From a virus: a DNA stretch of 64,000 nucleotides. Shown here piece by piece: positions 24,676 to 33,847 of the stretch; position 1 is the stretch's first letter; each line of letters begins with the position of its first letter. A program made the translations under genes and the position numbers. The stretch lies in the IMG/VR virus record IMGVR_UViG_3300038423_000085, positions 46,409-110,408 of that record. One strand, written 5' to 3'. The notes beneath the pieces were generated by a model that was not told the DNA's origin, ran no database searches, and saw nothing but the letters and a program-made list of their open reading frames with translations.

Positions 24676-25325
24676 AGATCATAGAGCCTACCTTTGAGAT
24701 CCTAAACCCCCAAGACTTGCTAGATGGTATAGCCAAGCTGCAGTTCATAGAGAAGATGGCACGTATTAGCCATCGATCGGAAGATTTGCAGACAGATGAC
24801 AGCTATAAGAGATTTATCAAGTTTGTGGTGATGGAGAAAGGCGACTGGAGTGTGGTAGAACATGCTTATGCGACCGTTATCTTCCGCGTGGACCGTGGGG
24901 TTACTCACGAACTGGTTCGACACCGCCTCTTTAGCTTCACGCAAGAAAGTACTCGCTTCGTCAACTATGGCAAAAAGGGCGATATGGATTTCATCGTCCC
25001 AGTGGGAATCAATGCAAATGATCCCGACTTCCAGTTGGCCTATAAAAGTGCCGAAGCGGAATATCTTGCACAGCTTTCAGCTGGGAGACCGCCACAAGTT
25101 GCACGGGCTGTGCTACCTAATGGTCTTGCCTCCACAATCGCAGTGACTGGTAACCTTCGTAACTGGCGCCATATACTGATTATGCGCACTACGAAGGAGA
25201 CTCATCCGGACTTCAGGCGGGTAATGATTCCATTGCTCGCCGAAATGCAGCAACGCATTCCAATACTGTACGACGATATCATTCCAGAGCAGAAGCAGAG
25301 CGAAGCTCTATCTAAACCGAGGTAA
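24672..25325 (+). CDS. thyX: flavin-dependent thymidylate synthase
   Basis: 217 residues. The ThyX motif RHRxxSxxxxSxR is complete as RHRLFSFTQESTR near residue 83; NWRHILIMRTTKETHPDFR matches the C-terminal FAD/dUMP-binding block. It methylates dUMP to dTMP using FAD, NADPH and methylenetetrahydrofolate. Completes the route dCMP to dUMP to dTMP with deaminase, Dut and Tmk. Confidence 0.95.
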   Translation: MKIIEPTFEILNPQDLLDGIAKLQFIEKMARISHRSEDLQTDDSYKRFIKFVVMEKGDWSVVEHAYATVIFRVDRGVTHELVRHRLFSFTQESTRFVNYGKKGDMDFIVPVGINANDPDFQLAYKSAEAEYLAQLSAGRPPQVARAVLPNGLASTIAVTGNLRNWRHILIMRTTKETHPDFRRVMIPLLAEMQQRIPILYDDIIPEQKQSEALSKPR

Positions 25326-25331
25326 TCTACC

Positions 25332-27233
25332 ATGGGTCCAACCCCTGTTGTTGATGTAAGCCGTCTGTATTCAGATTTTGTGTACAAATCTCGTTATTCA
25401 AGGTGGCTTTATGACCTCGAGCGAAGGGAAAACTGGAGTGAAACTGTCGACAGGTATATTAAGTTCTTCGCAGTACGTATTCCGAAGCGGTTTCGTAAAG
25501 AGGTTTCGGAGGAACTGCGGGATGCGATCTTCAACTTCGAAGTCATGCCCTCCATGCGGGCGATAATGACCGCTGGAGAGGCACTCGAGAAGGATAACTG
25601 CGCAGGTTACAACTGTAGTTACATTGCTGTGAACAATCAGAGAGCCTTCGATGAGGCCATGTACATCTCGATGTGTGGCACGGGCGTTGGCTTCTCAGTA
25701 GAGAGGCAGTATGTCAACGAACTCCCCACTATCGCAGAAACCTTCTATCCTTCAGCAGTTACTCTTAAGGTCAAGGATAGCAAGATTGGCTGGGCGACAT
25801 CGTTTAAAGAGCTCATTGCGTTACTATATACTGGAATGGTCCCCAAGTGGGACCTTAGTGAGCTTCGTCCGGCGGGCGCCCCGCTCAAAACCTTCGGTGG
25901 AAGATCCTCTGGGCCGGCTCCTTTGGACGAACTCTTTAAGTTCACTGTCGAAACATTTAAACGAGCAGCTGGACGCAAGCTTACCTCGATCGAATGTCAC
26001 GACATCATGTGTAAGGTGGGGGACATCGTCGTCGTTGGAGGTGTCCGCCGGAGTGCTATGATCTCATTGTCCAATCTATCGGATGATCGTATGCGCGCGG
26101 CCAAGACTGGTGAGTGGTACAACAGTAACCCTCATCGGCGCCTGGCTAACAACTCCGCTGTCTATACCGAGCGCCCCGAAATGGGAATCTTCATGAAGGA
26201 GTGGCTATCACTGTATGACTCCAAAAGTGGTGAGCGAGGAATATTTAATAGACAGGCTGCAGTACTTAAAGCAAAAGCGTCTGGTAGACGAAAGACAGAG
26301 AAGATTGAGTTTGGTACGAATCCCTGTGGAGAAATCATCCTGCGTGATATGGGCTTTTGCAACCTTACTGAAGTTGTCATCCGTCCTGACGACACGCCGA
26401 GGTCTCTACGGAAGAAGGTACGTCTCGCTACGATACTCGGAACCCTACAGTCCACGCTGACTAACTTCCGATATCTGCGGGCAGGGTGGAAAAAGAATGC
26501 CGAAGAAGAAAGGCTCCTGGGTGTATCGCTTACCGGTATCATGGACAACCCGCTTACGGCTAATCCTCATGAGGCGTTTCTACGTTCGCTCAAGAAAGTG
26601 GCACTTGAAACGAATGCCGAATGGGCCAAGCGGCTTGGGATCAACCAGGCTGCGGCTGTCACTTGTGTTAAGCCGTCCGGAACGGTCTCGCAGCTGGTTA
26701 ACTCGAGCTCTGGGATACATCCGCGGTACGACACGTACTTCATACGCGCGGTCAGGCAAGATAAGCGAGATCCTATCTCCGCTCTTCTGAGAGACTCCAA
26801 GGTCCCCAATGAAAGTGATATTACGCAAACCAACGACGTGGATGTTTTCTACTTTCCACTTAAGAGTCCGGCGCATTCTGTCACGCGCCTGGAACTCACC
26901 GCAATACAGCAGCTTGAAATATACCTCAAGTATCGTCAATGGTGGTGTGAACATAATCCATCATGCACGGTCTACGTGAAGGAATCTGAATGGCTGTCTG
27001 TGGGTGCTTGGGTCTACGAGCACTTCAATGAGATCGGTGGGATTTCATTCCTGCCTTATAGCGATCACATCTATAAGCAGGCACCATATACGCCCATCAC
27101 TAAGGAAGACTACGACAAAGCGGTCGCTGCCTTCCCGAACATCGACTGGTTGCTTCTCACTAAGTATGAGAAGGACGACCGCACACTAGGCGCTCAAGAG
27201 CTTGCATGCACTGCAGGTTATTGTGAAGTATAG
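25332..27233 (+). CDS. nrdJ: adenosylcobalamin-dependent (class II) ribonucleoside-triphosphate reductase
   Basis: 633 residues. FEVMPSMRAIMTAG, NCAGYNCSYIAVN, GTGVGFSVERQYV, FGTNPCGEI (about 328) and the end LACTAGYCEV with paired cysteines match the monomeric class II reductases of the Lactobacillus leichmannii type. It reduces NTPs to dNTPs using vitamin B12 and thus works with or without oxygen. There is no small subunit gene nearby, as expected for class II. AGCCTTATT after the stop leads into a promoter-like motif. Confidence 0.92.
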   Translation: MGPTPVVDVSRLYSDFVYKSRYSRWLYDLERRENWSETVDRYIKFFAVRIPKRFRKEVSEELRDAIFNFEVMPSMRAIMTAGEALEKDNCAGYNCSYIAVNNQRAFDEAMYISMCGTGVGFSVERQYVNELPTIAETFYPSAVTLKVKDSKIGWATSFKELIALLYTGMVPKWDLSELRPAGAPLKTFGGRSSGPAPLDELFKFTVETFKRAAGRKLTSIECHDIMCKVGDIVVVGGVRRSAMISLSNLSDDRMRAAKTGEWYNSNPHRRLANNSAVYTERPEMGIFMKEWLSLYDSKSGERGIFNRQAAVLKAKASGRRKTEKIEFGTNPCGEIILRDMGFCNLTEVVIRPDDTPRSLRKKVRLATILGTLQSTLTNFRYLRAGWKKNAEEERLLGVSLTGIMDNPLTANPHEAFLRSLKKVALETNAEWAKRLGINQAAAVTCVKPSGTVSQLVNSSSGIHPRYDTYFIRAVRQDKRDPISALLRDSKVPNESDITQTNDVDVFYFPLKSPAHSVTRLELTAIQQLEIYLKYRQWWCEHNPSCTVYVKESEWLSVGAWVYEHFNEIGGISFLPYSDHIYKQAPYTPITKEDYDKAVAAFPNIDWLLLTKYEKDDRTLGAQELACTAGYCEV

Positions 27234-27265
27234 CCTTATTTTATGCGGTTGAGCGGTCGCTAATG

Positions 27266-27274
27266 TGTTATACT
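27266..27274 (+). promoter_or_regulatory. extended -10 promoter-like motif before primase-helicase
   Basis: TG-T-TATACT followed by AATCAG, in the gap between RNR and the primase-helicase. A weak -35 (TTGAGC) lies 14 bases upstream. The same TATACTAATCAG string recurs at 38820 and 43922 and, with two extra bases, at 40470. Confidence 0.55.
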
Positions 27275-27290
27275 AATCAGAAGGAAACCC

Positions 27291-29945
27291 ATGACAAACA
27301 GTATCCTAAGCAAGTATAACGTAGCCAAGGATCAGCTACGCGAGTATCTTGTTCAGTACCTTGAATCACAGGGCCGCCACATCAAGAGCGGCAAACTGTT
27401 CACCTGTTTGAACCCTGAGCATTCAGATGATGATCCCTCCTGCGGTATCGTTCCTGATTCGCAGGGTCGTTACTTTCATTGCTTCGGCTGCGGTTGCACC
27501 GGGGATATCTTTACCGCGGCCTACTTCCTAGAACAGCGGGCGCTATCCGGCGCCGGCTTCATCCATGACAACCTGAAGTATCTCGCTGACACGTTTGGGG
27601 TTGAGGTGCCTATTGAGGAACCAAATCCCGAAGAGCAGTATGAGATGGATACGTATCGCGCTTACCGCGACGCTGCGCAGATCCTTCTCTTCTCGAAGTT
27701 TAGCGATCGCGTAGAAGCGAAGCTTGCTGACTACGGCTGGTCGAAAGAGACGCGCATGGCACTTGGCGTCGGCTCGGTGGAATCGTATGACAAGTTCATT
27801 GAGCGTATGAAGAAACAGCACGGCTGGACAGACGCCTTCATGAAGGAAGTCGATCTGCACCGTAGGAGTATGTTCAATGAAAACAATCTCGTCTTTACTG
27901 TTAAGGATGAGAATGCCAACCCAGTTGGTTTTGCATGTCGCAACCTGTTATACGAAGAAGAAGCCAAACAGTACGAATCTGCTAAGGCCAATGTACTGGC
28001 TACGACTGCGGAGGATAGCGACGAGCGTAAGCTGGGACTATTGGAACTCAAACGGCCAGCGAAGTACATAAACTCAATGGAGTATGCTGGTGAAGAAACA
28101 GCCATTCGGAATCGAATATACCAGAAGTCGAAAAGACTATTCGGCCTGCACAGGGCCCGGAAGTATACTCCTCCGCTGTACGTCTTTGAGGGGTATTCCG
28201 ATTGCGTCACAGCTGTCAACGCAGGACTACAGAACAGCTGTTCGATTGGGTCGACGTCGTTCACGCGAGACCATCTCGAACTTATTCTCGGCCTTGGTAT
28301 CAAGCACATTGTCTTTGTGCTCGACGCTGACGACGCAGGAGAAGCTGGCACTGATCGGTTTGTCAAGCTTTTGGAGGAGTCTGTTGGAGGAAACATTGGC
28401 CTCCGCGTTGAAATCGTAGCGATGCCGGAAGGCACAGATGATCCCGATAACTATATTAGAAAGATGGGCGGTCTCAAAGCTTTTCGTACCTTGGAAAAGG
28501 TCGATATTTTTGGCTGGTCATTACATAAAGCCGTCAAGATGGGTGAGGATCCGACGTCTCTCGCTGAGAGAATGGTCCCCCTTATCGTCAATGATCAATC
28601 AAACTTTGTCCGGCTCCGTAAAGCAGAGCAGCTAGCTAAAGCTACTGGCATTGCCCAGGATGTAGTCTGGCGCGAGGTTACAAGGCTAGTTGACAGTGAG
28701 GTAGCTCAGGTTAATGAGGAGACTACCCTGCTGGCACAGCAGGCAGCTAAGCAGCTCCAACTAAAGCCGTTAGAAGCTCTGACGGTATTGTCTACCACTA
28801 TGGAGAAGATCGAGAAGGCTCAACAGCGTAGGGCTGGTTATAGTGTATCAGCTACGATGCGCTATCTCGATGAGATCAAGACCATCCAGGAAAGTGACGC
28901 TAATATGGTTGAGCTTTCCGTTGGTAATGATTGGCCTCTCTTCAACAAGTGGATCGGTGGCATTCCGCGGTCGGAGTGCTTTGTTACCATCCCGGGCAAG
29001 ATGAACCAGGGCAAGTCTTCATTTCTTGCTAACCTGGCGTGGCGCCTGATTGATAACAATCCGAACGAATGCATGGTTCTCTACCATACGGTAGATGATT
29101 CCCTGCCTATCTTCCTGCCTCGGCTGTGGGGATCCAAGTTCGAGCAGGTTAGCTACTGTGATGCCAAGCTCAATGACGACGGACATAAGTCCGGCTGGTA
29201 TTCGAATGACTTCAAGAAGGCTGGCTATGCGTTAGATCGCTGGCCGGAGTTCCAGGAAGTCTACCAGCAAGCCATGGCTTGGACCCAGGAGAAGATCGAG
29301 CGTGAGCTATTCATCCCAGAGGACGTTTCGACACTGGCTGCTTCGCTGCCGGCTCTGGAGAACCGCATTAAGGCACTACGTCAGAAGTTTCCCGAGCGAA
29401 AGCTCGTTGTCATCGGAGACAACTTTCATCTTTATGATTTTCCAGGCTTTCAGGACGGAGAGGCTAAGACACGCCACATGTCGTCTTTTGTTAAGGGTCT
29501 TGCGAACAAGTACCACGCGACCATTATCATGACCATGGAGCTGCCTAAGACGTCTCTTCAGCCGGGCGTTCGTCCGCGCGTGCGGAACATCAAAGGTACC
29601 GGTGGTATCTCATACGATTCATCCCTAAACATCGGTGTTTACAACGACATCAAGGACTTTGGGGATGATGCTACGCTGGTGGATCCGGATCAAGATCACA
29701 AGGATCCTATCACCAACGCTCCACCTTATCGTAAGCCTGTCTTGGAACTGGTATTCGATAAGTCGAAGATCAACTCCTTTGACGGCACGATCTATTACAG
29801 ATTTGAGCCCCGATCAGGGCGAATGGATGAGTGTAGTCTGGACGACCAGGCTAAATATCATAAGCTCGCCAATGAATACAAGGCTACCGCCAAGAATACT
29901 GACCCTACAATAAGTAGCCAAGCGGCTCACAAAGAACCGTTCTAA
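27291..29945 (+). CDS. bifunctional DNA primase-helicase
   Basis: 884 residues, AAGGAAA upstream. N-terminal CHC2-type zinc finger (CLNPEH at about 38, HCFGCGCTGDIF at about 63), a TOPRIM core (YVFEGYSDC near 299; VFVLDADDAGEAG near 342) and a C-terminal RecA-like helicase with P-loop PGKMNQGKSS near 569 and LVVIGDNFHLYD (Walker B, about 708). The layout equals T7 gp4: primer synthesis and 5'-3' unwinding in one protein. With the family A polymerase this forms the replisome core. A long linker (about 370-520) separates the two halves. Confidence 0.93.
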   Translation: MTNSILSKYNVAKDQLREYLVQYLESQGRHIKSGKLFTCLNPEHSDDDPSCGIVPDSQGRYFHCFGCGCTGDIFTAAYFLEQRALSGAGFIHDNLKYLADTFGVEVPIEEPNPEEQYEMDTYRAYRDAAQILLFSKFSDRVEAKLADYGWSKETRMALGVGSVESYDKFIERMKKQHGWTDAFMKEVDLHRRSMFNENNLVFTVKDENANPVGFACRNLLYEEEAKQYESAKANVLATTAEDSDERKLGLLELKRPAKYINSMEYAGEETAIRNRIYQKSKRLFGLHRARKYTPPLYVFEGYSDCVTAVNAGLQNSCSIGSTSFTRDHLELILGLGIKHIVFVLDADDAGEAGTDRFVKLLEESVGGNIGLRVEIVAMPEGTDDPDNYIRKMGGLKAFRTLEKVDIFGWSLHKAVKMGEDPTSLAERMVPLIVNDQSNFVRLRKAEQLAKATGIAQDVVWREVTRLVDSEVAQVNEETTLLAQQAAKQLQLKPLEALTVLSTTMEKIEKAQQRRAGYSVSATMRYLDEIKTIQESDANMVELSVGNDWPLFNKWIGGIPRSECFVTIPGKMNQGKSSFLANLAWRLIDNNPNECMVLYHTVDDSLPIFLPRLWGSKFEQVSYCDAKLNDDGHKSGWYSNDFKKAGYALDRWPEFQEVYQQAMAWTQEKIERELFIPEDVSTLAASLPALENRIKALRQKFPERKLVVIGDNFHLYDFPGFQDGEAKTRHMSSFVKGLANKYHATIIMTMELPKTSLQPGVRPRVRNIKGTGGISYDSSLNIGVYNDIKDFGDDATLVDPDQDHKDPITNAPPYRKPVLELVFDKSKINSFDGTIYYRFEPRSGRMDECSLDDQAKYHKLANEYKATAKNTDPTISSQAAHKEPF

Positions 29946-29954
29946 TGGTATAAT
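29946..29954 (+). promoter_or_regulatory. extended -10 promoter-like motif
   Basis: TGGTATAAT immediately after the primase-helicase stop. No convincing -35. Would drive the short genes from 29970. Confidence 0.5.
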
Positions 29955-29969
29955 GAGGTAGGTGGCAAT

Positions 29970-30233
29970 ATGACCGGCGACGAAATGGAAATCATTCACC
30001 CCGAAACGGGGAAGAACAAAGGGTTTGTGGACTCTGAAAACAAAGTCCACGAAGCGCACGAATGTGAGTTTCACGGCGACCATTCAAAAGGTCTGGACGT
30101 GGACGACAAGTGCGTAATATGTGGAAAGACTCTGGGCGATTTTATCGCTGAGGACTTCGATCCCACGAGGGTCCATATCCCCATAATCATCGATCCCGAG
30201 GAGGACGATAATCATGAGCAACAGTCCAAGTAA
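29970..30233 (+). CDS. small acidic protein with Cys/His motif
   Basis: 87 residues. Acidic, with HECEFHGDH and KCVICGK suggesting one zinc site. Overlaps the next gene by 20 bases. Unknown. Confidence 0.7.
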   Translation: MTGDEMEIIHPETGKNKGFVDSENKVHEAHECEFHGDHSKGLDVDDKCVICGKTLGDFIAEDFDPTRVHIPIIIDPEEDDNHEQQSK

Positions 30234-30675
30234 CGCTGCTGCGCGAATACAAGCCCAGCAACGAGCGATGGCAGGCAAAGATGTTGTCTGCGAACGTTGT
30301 GGTGGATCTCACTTCTATGAAGTGCAGGTTACCAAGTATCTAGCTGGAGGGTCCGGTTCTGTTGAAATCCTGGCAGATCCAAATGAACAAGTGTTCCCTC
30401 TTTTGATCTGCCCGTGTGGTTTCCCGACGCTTCCCAAGCCGGCAGTTGGTCGCCGTGCTGGTGGCATCTACGAGACTTCACACAAGCTGATGCGTGACTC
30501 CGTCACGAAGGCTCAGGCCTATCTGAATAGTCAGACCACGAACGCTGTCAAGGGTGAAGTGCTCGAGTCTGCTGCTGGCAAGTTCGTCGAGACCCGCGTC
30601 GAGGACGTCACGAAGCGCGTGGATAAGATCGAAAGCGATCTTTACAGCAAGGCCAATGCAAAAACAGGAAGTTAA
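30214..30675 (+). CDS. zinc-ribbon protein
   Basis: 153 residues. CERCGGSHFYEV and LLICPCGFP form a two-pair zinc ribbon in the first half; the C-terminal half is a long helix (KAQAYLNSQTTNAVKGEVLESAA, RVDKIESDLYSK). Looks like a virion or replication accessory protein of unknown role. Confidence 0.75.
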   Translation: MSNSPSNAAARIQAQQRAMAGKDVVCERCGGSHFYEVQVTKYLAGGSGSVEILADPNEQVFPLLICPCGFPTLPKPAVGRRAGGIYETSHKLMRDSVTKAQAYLNSQTTNAVKGEVLESAAGKFVETRVEDVTKRVDKIESDLYSKANAKTGS

Positions 30676-31123
30676 TCTCAACCCACTCCTGGCCGGTCGG
30701 AAGATCGACCAGGAGTTTCTGTCTCAACTCGAGGTGACGGATGAGCGTCAATATCCTATGCCCGGCGCGATCTGCAAGAACCCGGGAGATCTTCGTATCA
30801 ATCTGGCTTCCACGGTTGCGAAACCGAGTAATGAACTCGTGCTTGCAGAGCATCTCGCAACTATCCGTCACAAAGCATCCGGCCGTGTATTCATCGTTTA
30901 CCGGGACACAGTCGATGCCCTTTTCCTTGAGAGTCAAGACATAAAGAAATATCCTAAGTGGTTGATGGACGACCCGCGCAAGCAAAATGAGAGGTCGATT
31001 CGCATCAATGAGATGTTAAGGGCTCCCGCAGACAAGTATGATCGTGCTTGGCTTGGCGGGGACCTCGATGACAAAACATACGATACCTTAGCTTACTTCT
31101 TGTACCAACTTAGAACAAGCTAA
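30656..31123 (+). CDS. hypothetical protein
   Basis: 155 residues from ATG 30656. The first part (QKQEVNLNPLLAGRKIDQEFL) is helical, the middle beta (GRVFIVYRDTVDALFLE). No family recognised. Overlaps the zinc-ribbon gene by 20 bases. Confidence 0.7.
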   Translation: MQKQEVNLNPLLAGRKIDQEFLSQLEVTDERQYPMPGAICKNPGDLRINLASTVAKPSNELVLAEHLATIRHKASGRVFIVYRDTVDALFLESQDIKKYPKWLMDDPRKQNERSIRINEMLRAPADKYDRAWLGGDLDDKTYDTLAYFLYQLRTS

Positions 31124-31134
31124 GAGGAGGCTAC

Positions 31135-32418
31135 ATGTCGAAAGGCATGAATAAGGACGAAGCTATCTTCAACCTAAAGCAGAACTGGGATGAAATGCAT
31201 CCCAAGACTAAGAAGGACCTGGTATATTCCCTACTGGGCCATCGAATGAAGTTCACGGAGATCGCAGAAAAGGTCGGCCGTTCGGTTGAAGAAGTGAAGG
31301 AAGCGTGGAAGGGAATCATAGTCGAGGTTGCTCCTCCGGAACCTCAGACTAACTCCGTCCTCCCAGAGGATTGTGGCAGTTCACATACCTATCAAGGCAT
31401 GGTGGCGCCAACCTGTTGTGGTGGATCTGGTTGTAAGAAGTGCTGGGATATCTTCAGCACGGTGAACAACATGGATACAAGTGTTGTGAGCCCTAAAGTG
31501 GTTGAAGTATCTCCCATGAAGACGATGTACGCCAAGAACTTTGATGAGATCCTGGCGGAGTATCGTGATTGGGTAGGCTGGCATAGCTGGCCGGCCGGCA
31601 CTGAAACAGGTAAGGGCCCTGGGAATCCTGATTACCTAGAAGGTTTGATCGTTAGCGACATCCATGCTCCATTCCACGATGAAGCTCGCTTCGATAAGAT
31701 GATCGCTGACACCGCTGGCAAGGTAGATATCTGCATCCTCGCTGGTGACGGCCCTGATTATCATAACTACAGCAAGTACATGAAGTATGGGCAGCACTTC
31801 TCTGTTCGAGAAGAGCACAAGGCCTTCTTGCTGATTCTCAAGAAGCTTTCTGCAGCTTATCCCGAAGTCATTATGATGCCCGGGAACCATGATGAGCGCA
31901 CTCGAAAGAAGTTCGCTCAGCTATTGCCCGCGGATCTCTATCAGAGTCTATTGGACTTCCATGGACCTGATGCTTTTGACTTCGCCGAGCTGCAAACCAA
32001 GCAGTTTGAGAACATAGTCATTCCTGAAGTGCCTACGGATGGCTTCGCCGAGTATCGATTCGTCTATCAGTGTGGCGATATCGTCATCGGTCATCCAGAA
32101 CTCTACTCGCGCATTCCCAACAAGAGTGTCGGTGGGTTCATTGATTGGGTCTACAAGAAAGCTATCCCAGTAGGCCTGGTTCATCTTCCCGTCTCTGCGG
32201 CCGTAATGGGTCATACCCACATGGCTGGCAAGACCTGGAACGATTATCAGGTTATTGGCATTGAGAATGGCTGTATGTGTCTGACTCCAGACTATGACGC
32301 TGGTCCCAAGCTTGCCGGGGCGCCACGTCCTTTGACCCGCGGTTACACCTTGTTCCGTACGAACAAGAAGACGGGTCTCACCGCAACGAATGACATCAAC
32401 TTCGTTGAGGTTGCATAA
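31135..32418 (+). CDS. metallophosphoesterase with N-terminal HTH-like region
   Basis: 427 residues, AAGAGGAGG upstream. The calcineurin-type metal motifs can be followed: SDIHAPFH (about 174), GDGPDYHN (about 204), GNHDER (about 249), GHPE (about 319) and GHTH (about 359). Residues 1-60 resemble a helix-turn-helix (FTEIAEKVGRSVEEVKEAW). CCGGSGCKKC near 98 adds a possible zinc site. Phage enzymes of this fold act as nucleases or nucleotide phosphatases; which applies here is unknown. Confidence 0.82.
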   Translation: MSKGMNKDEAIFNLKQNWDEMHPKTKKDLVYSLLGHRMKFTEIAEKVGRSVEEVKEAWKGIIVEVAPPEPQTNSVLPEDCGSSHTYQGMVAPTCCGGSGCKKCWDIFSTVNNMDTSVVSPKVVEVSPMKTMYAKNFDEILAEYRDWVGWHSWPAGTETGKGPGNPDYLEGLIVSDIHAPFHDEARFDKMIADTAGKVDICILAGDGPDYHNYSKYMKYGQHFSVREEHKAFLLILKKLSAAYPEVIMMPGNHDERTRKKFAQLLPADLYQSLLDFHGPDAFDFAELQTKQFENIVIPEVPTDGFAEYRFVYQCGDIVIGHPELYSRIPNKSVGGFIDWVYKKAIPVGLVHLPVSAAVMGHTHMAGKTWNDYQVIGIENGCMCLTPDYDAGPKLAGAPRPLTRGYTLFRTNKKTGLTATNDINFVEVA

Positions 32419-32432
32419 CTTGTAAGCCGGGA

Positions 32433-32466
32433 GAGGGTAGACTTCCTATATCGGAGCTCTGCCCTC
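32433..32466 (+). terminator. hairpin after metallophosphoesterase
   Basis: GAGGGTAGA (32433-32441) pairs over nine bases, including one G-U, with TCTGCCCTC (32458-32466). It is followed by CTTCCC rather than T residues. Together with the promoter-like motif at 32489 it probably marks a transcript boundary. Confidence 0.5.
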
Positions 32467-32488
32467 CTTCCCAATAGTCTCTCTTCTG

Positions 32489-32497
32489 TGGTATACT
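32489..32497 (+). promoter_or_regulatory. extended -10 promoter-like motif
   Basis: TGGTATACT 24 bases before the start at 32521; no clear -35. Confidence 0.5.
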
Positions 32498-32520
32498 AGG
32501 TATAAGAATGTGAGGGGCTT

Positions 32521-33336
32521 ATGTCTTTAGTTAGGCCAAAGATGTCAGAATGGTTGGAATGGGATCTTATTGAACAGAGTCCTCTCAATCTAACATATTG
32601 GTGGATGGCATTCAGCTGTTTTGATTGTATTCATCAAGGTAAGCGGGTAATGTTTCTGCTCCCGCGGCTGTCGCTGGTTGACTACATAAATAAAGAGATA
32701 GCCAGGCCGAAAGGTCAAAAGAAACTGCACTGTAATAAAGTGCCTGGTCTTCGTAATGGTAAGACTTACGTACGAGCATGGGGATACAGTATTAATCCCT
32801 TTGATATCGATGGACGTATTGTAGTACCATTCACTGAGGACATGGAGGATTGCTACCAGAAGTGTAAGGCGATGCTCGGTAACGATCCTATGGATGAAAC
32901 CTGGCTGGGAGACACTGGAGAGAAGGTAGCTCGTGTTTACTTCTCTAAGAACCTAAAGCTTCAAGTCTCCAAGAAAGACCCTACTCTTGATCAAGAGTAT
33001 AAAGGACATGATTTTTATGTTGAGGATTCAAAGTGGGGTATCATCCAGGCCAAGTGCCGCGCGGAAGATCAATCTTATGTGCTTTCAGTAAACGGTGGTC
33101 CCACTAAGTTACCTTCAAAGGTAGCTACTGTTGTTGATTCGCAAGGCGACATGATACCAATGATCTTCTTGCAAATGTACGAACGAAATAAAGAAGGGAT
33201 CAGTTCCAAAGGAAAGAAACATGACGGAAAAAAGAATCATAATGCCGGGGGATCCGGAGTGGAACACACAGTTGTCACCGGATCAGGAATACTCGACCCA
33301 GTCGCAGCAGATTATGCCGTCGCAAAAGCTGCCTGA
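32521..33336 (+). CDS. hypothetical protein
   Basis: 271 residues with GTGAGGGG upstream. Contains FSCFDCIHQGKRVMFLLPRL; the middle and C-terminus have mixed motifs of no known family. Codons are AT-richer than neighbours, suggesting separate acquisition. The last 39 residues run over the next gene and are low-complexity. Confidence 0.68.
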   Translation: MSLVRPKMSEWLEWDLIEQSPLNLTYWWMAFSCFDCIHQGKRVMFLLPRLSLVDYINKEIARPKGQKKLHCNKVPGLRNGKTYVRAWGYSINPFDIDGRIVVPFTEDMEDCYQKCKAMLGNDPMDETWLGDTGEKVARVYFSKNLKLQVSKKDPTLDQEYKGHDFYVEDSKWGIIQAKCRAEDQSYVLSVNGGPTKLPSKVATVVDSQGDMIPMIFLQMYERNKEGISSKGKKHDGKKNHNAGGSGVEHTVVTGSGILDPVAADYAVAKAA

Positions 33337-33847
33337 TGAAGTCTTAGAGGCGGCATTCCAAGAGGCTGTGCAAGAAGTAAAAGAAAAGCTTGAAGTAGCA
33401 CAAGAAGCACCGCCGGAAGCCCCTACGCCAGGGCCCCCGACGGCCAGTTATCGGTTCCACCGGCCGGCAAGGCAGAAATCCTTTTCGATTCCTGTGCCGA
33501 AGGCCATAGACGCTACTCTATTGGAGGACTTGCCGCGGAGATGGGAACGCCAGTGCTACGTGGGCGATGTGGAATACGTATCGGTAGAAGGTAGTGAGTT
33601 CAAGATGCGTGTTCGTCGCCCAGGATTTAAGAAGGGTGAGCATATCACCCTGGATTCAATGACGTTTTACCCTGGGATAGGAGCGCTGTATGGATTCGCC
33701 GAAGGAAAGCGTGGATCGTTTGCTGTCCGTCCGGACCAGGTTAGCTTTCAGATGCCTGAGAACCCTCCAGTGGCGCCGGAAGTGGCGAGCGTACAAGAAA
33801 AAGAGGTGAGCGATGCAACCGTGGATGGACAAGACCCTCAAGTATAA
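33221..33847 (+). CDS. hypothetical protein
   Basis: 208 residues, AAAGGAAA 5 bases before ATG 33221. N-terminal half is disordered and Q/E/P-rich (EAAFQEAVQEVKEKLEVAQ); from about residue 85 a globular beta-rich domain begins (WERQCYVGDVEYVSVEGSEF). The tail overlaps the next gene. Function unknown. Confidence 0.7.
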   Translation: MTEKRIIMPGDPEWNTQLSPDQEYSTQSQQIMPSQKLPDEVLEAAFQEAVQEVKEKLEVAQEAPPEAPTPGPPTASYRFHRPARQKSFSIPVPKAIDATLLEDLPRRWERQCYVGDVEYVSVEGSEFKMRVRRPGFKKGEHITLDSMTFYPGIGALYGFAEGKRGSFAVRPDQVSFQMPENPPVAPEVASVQEKEVSDATVDGQDPQV

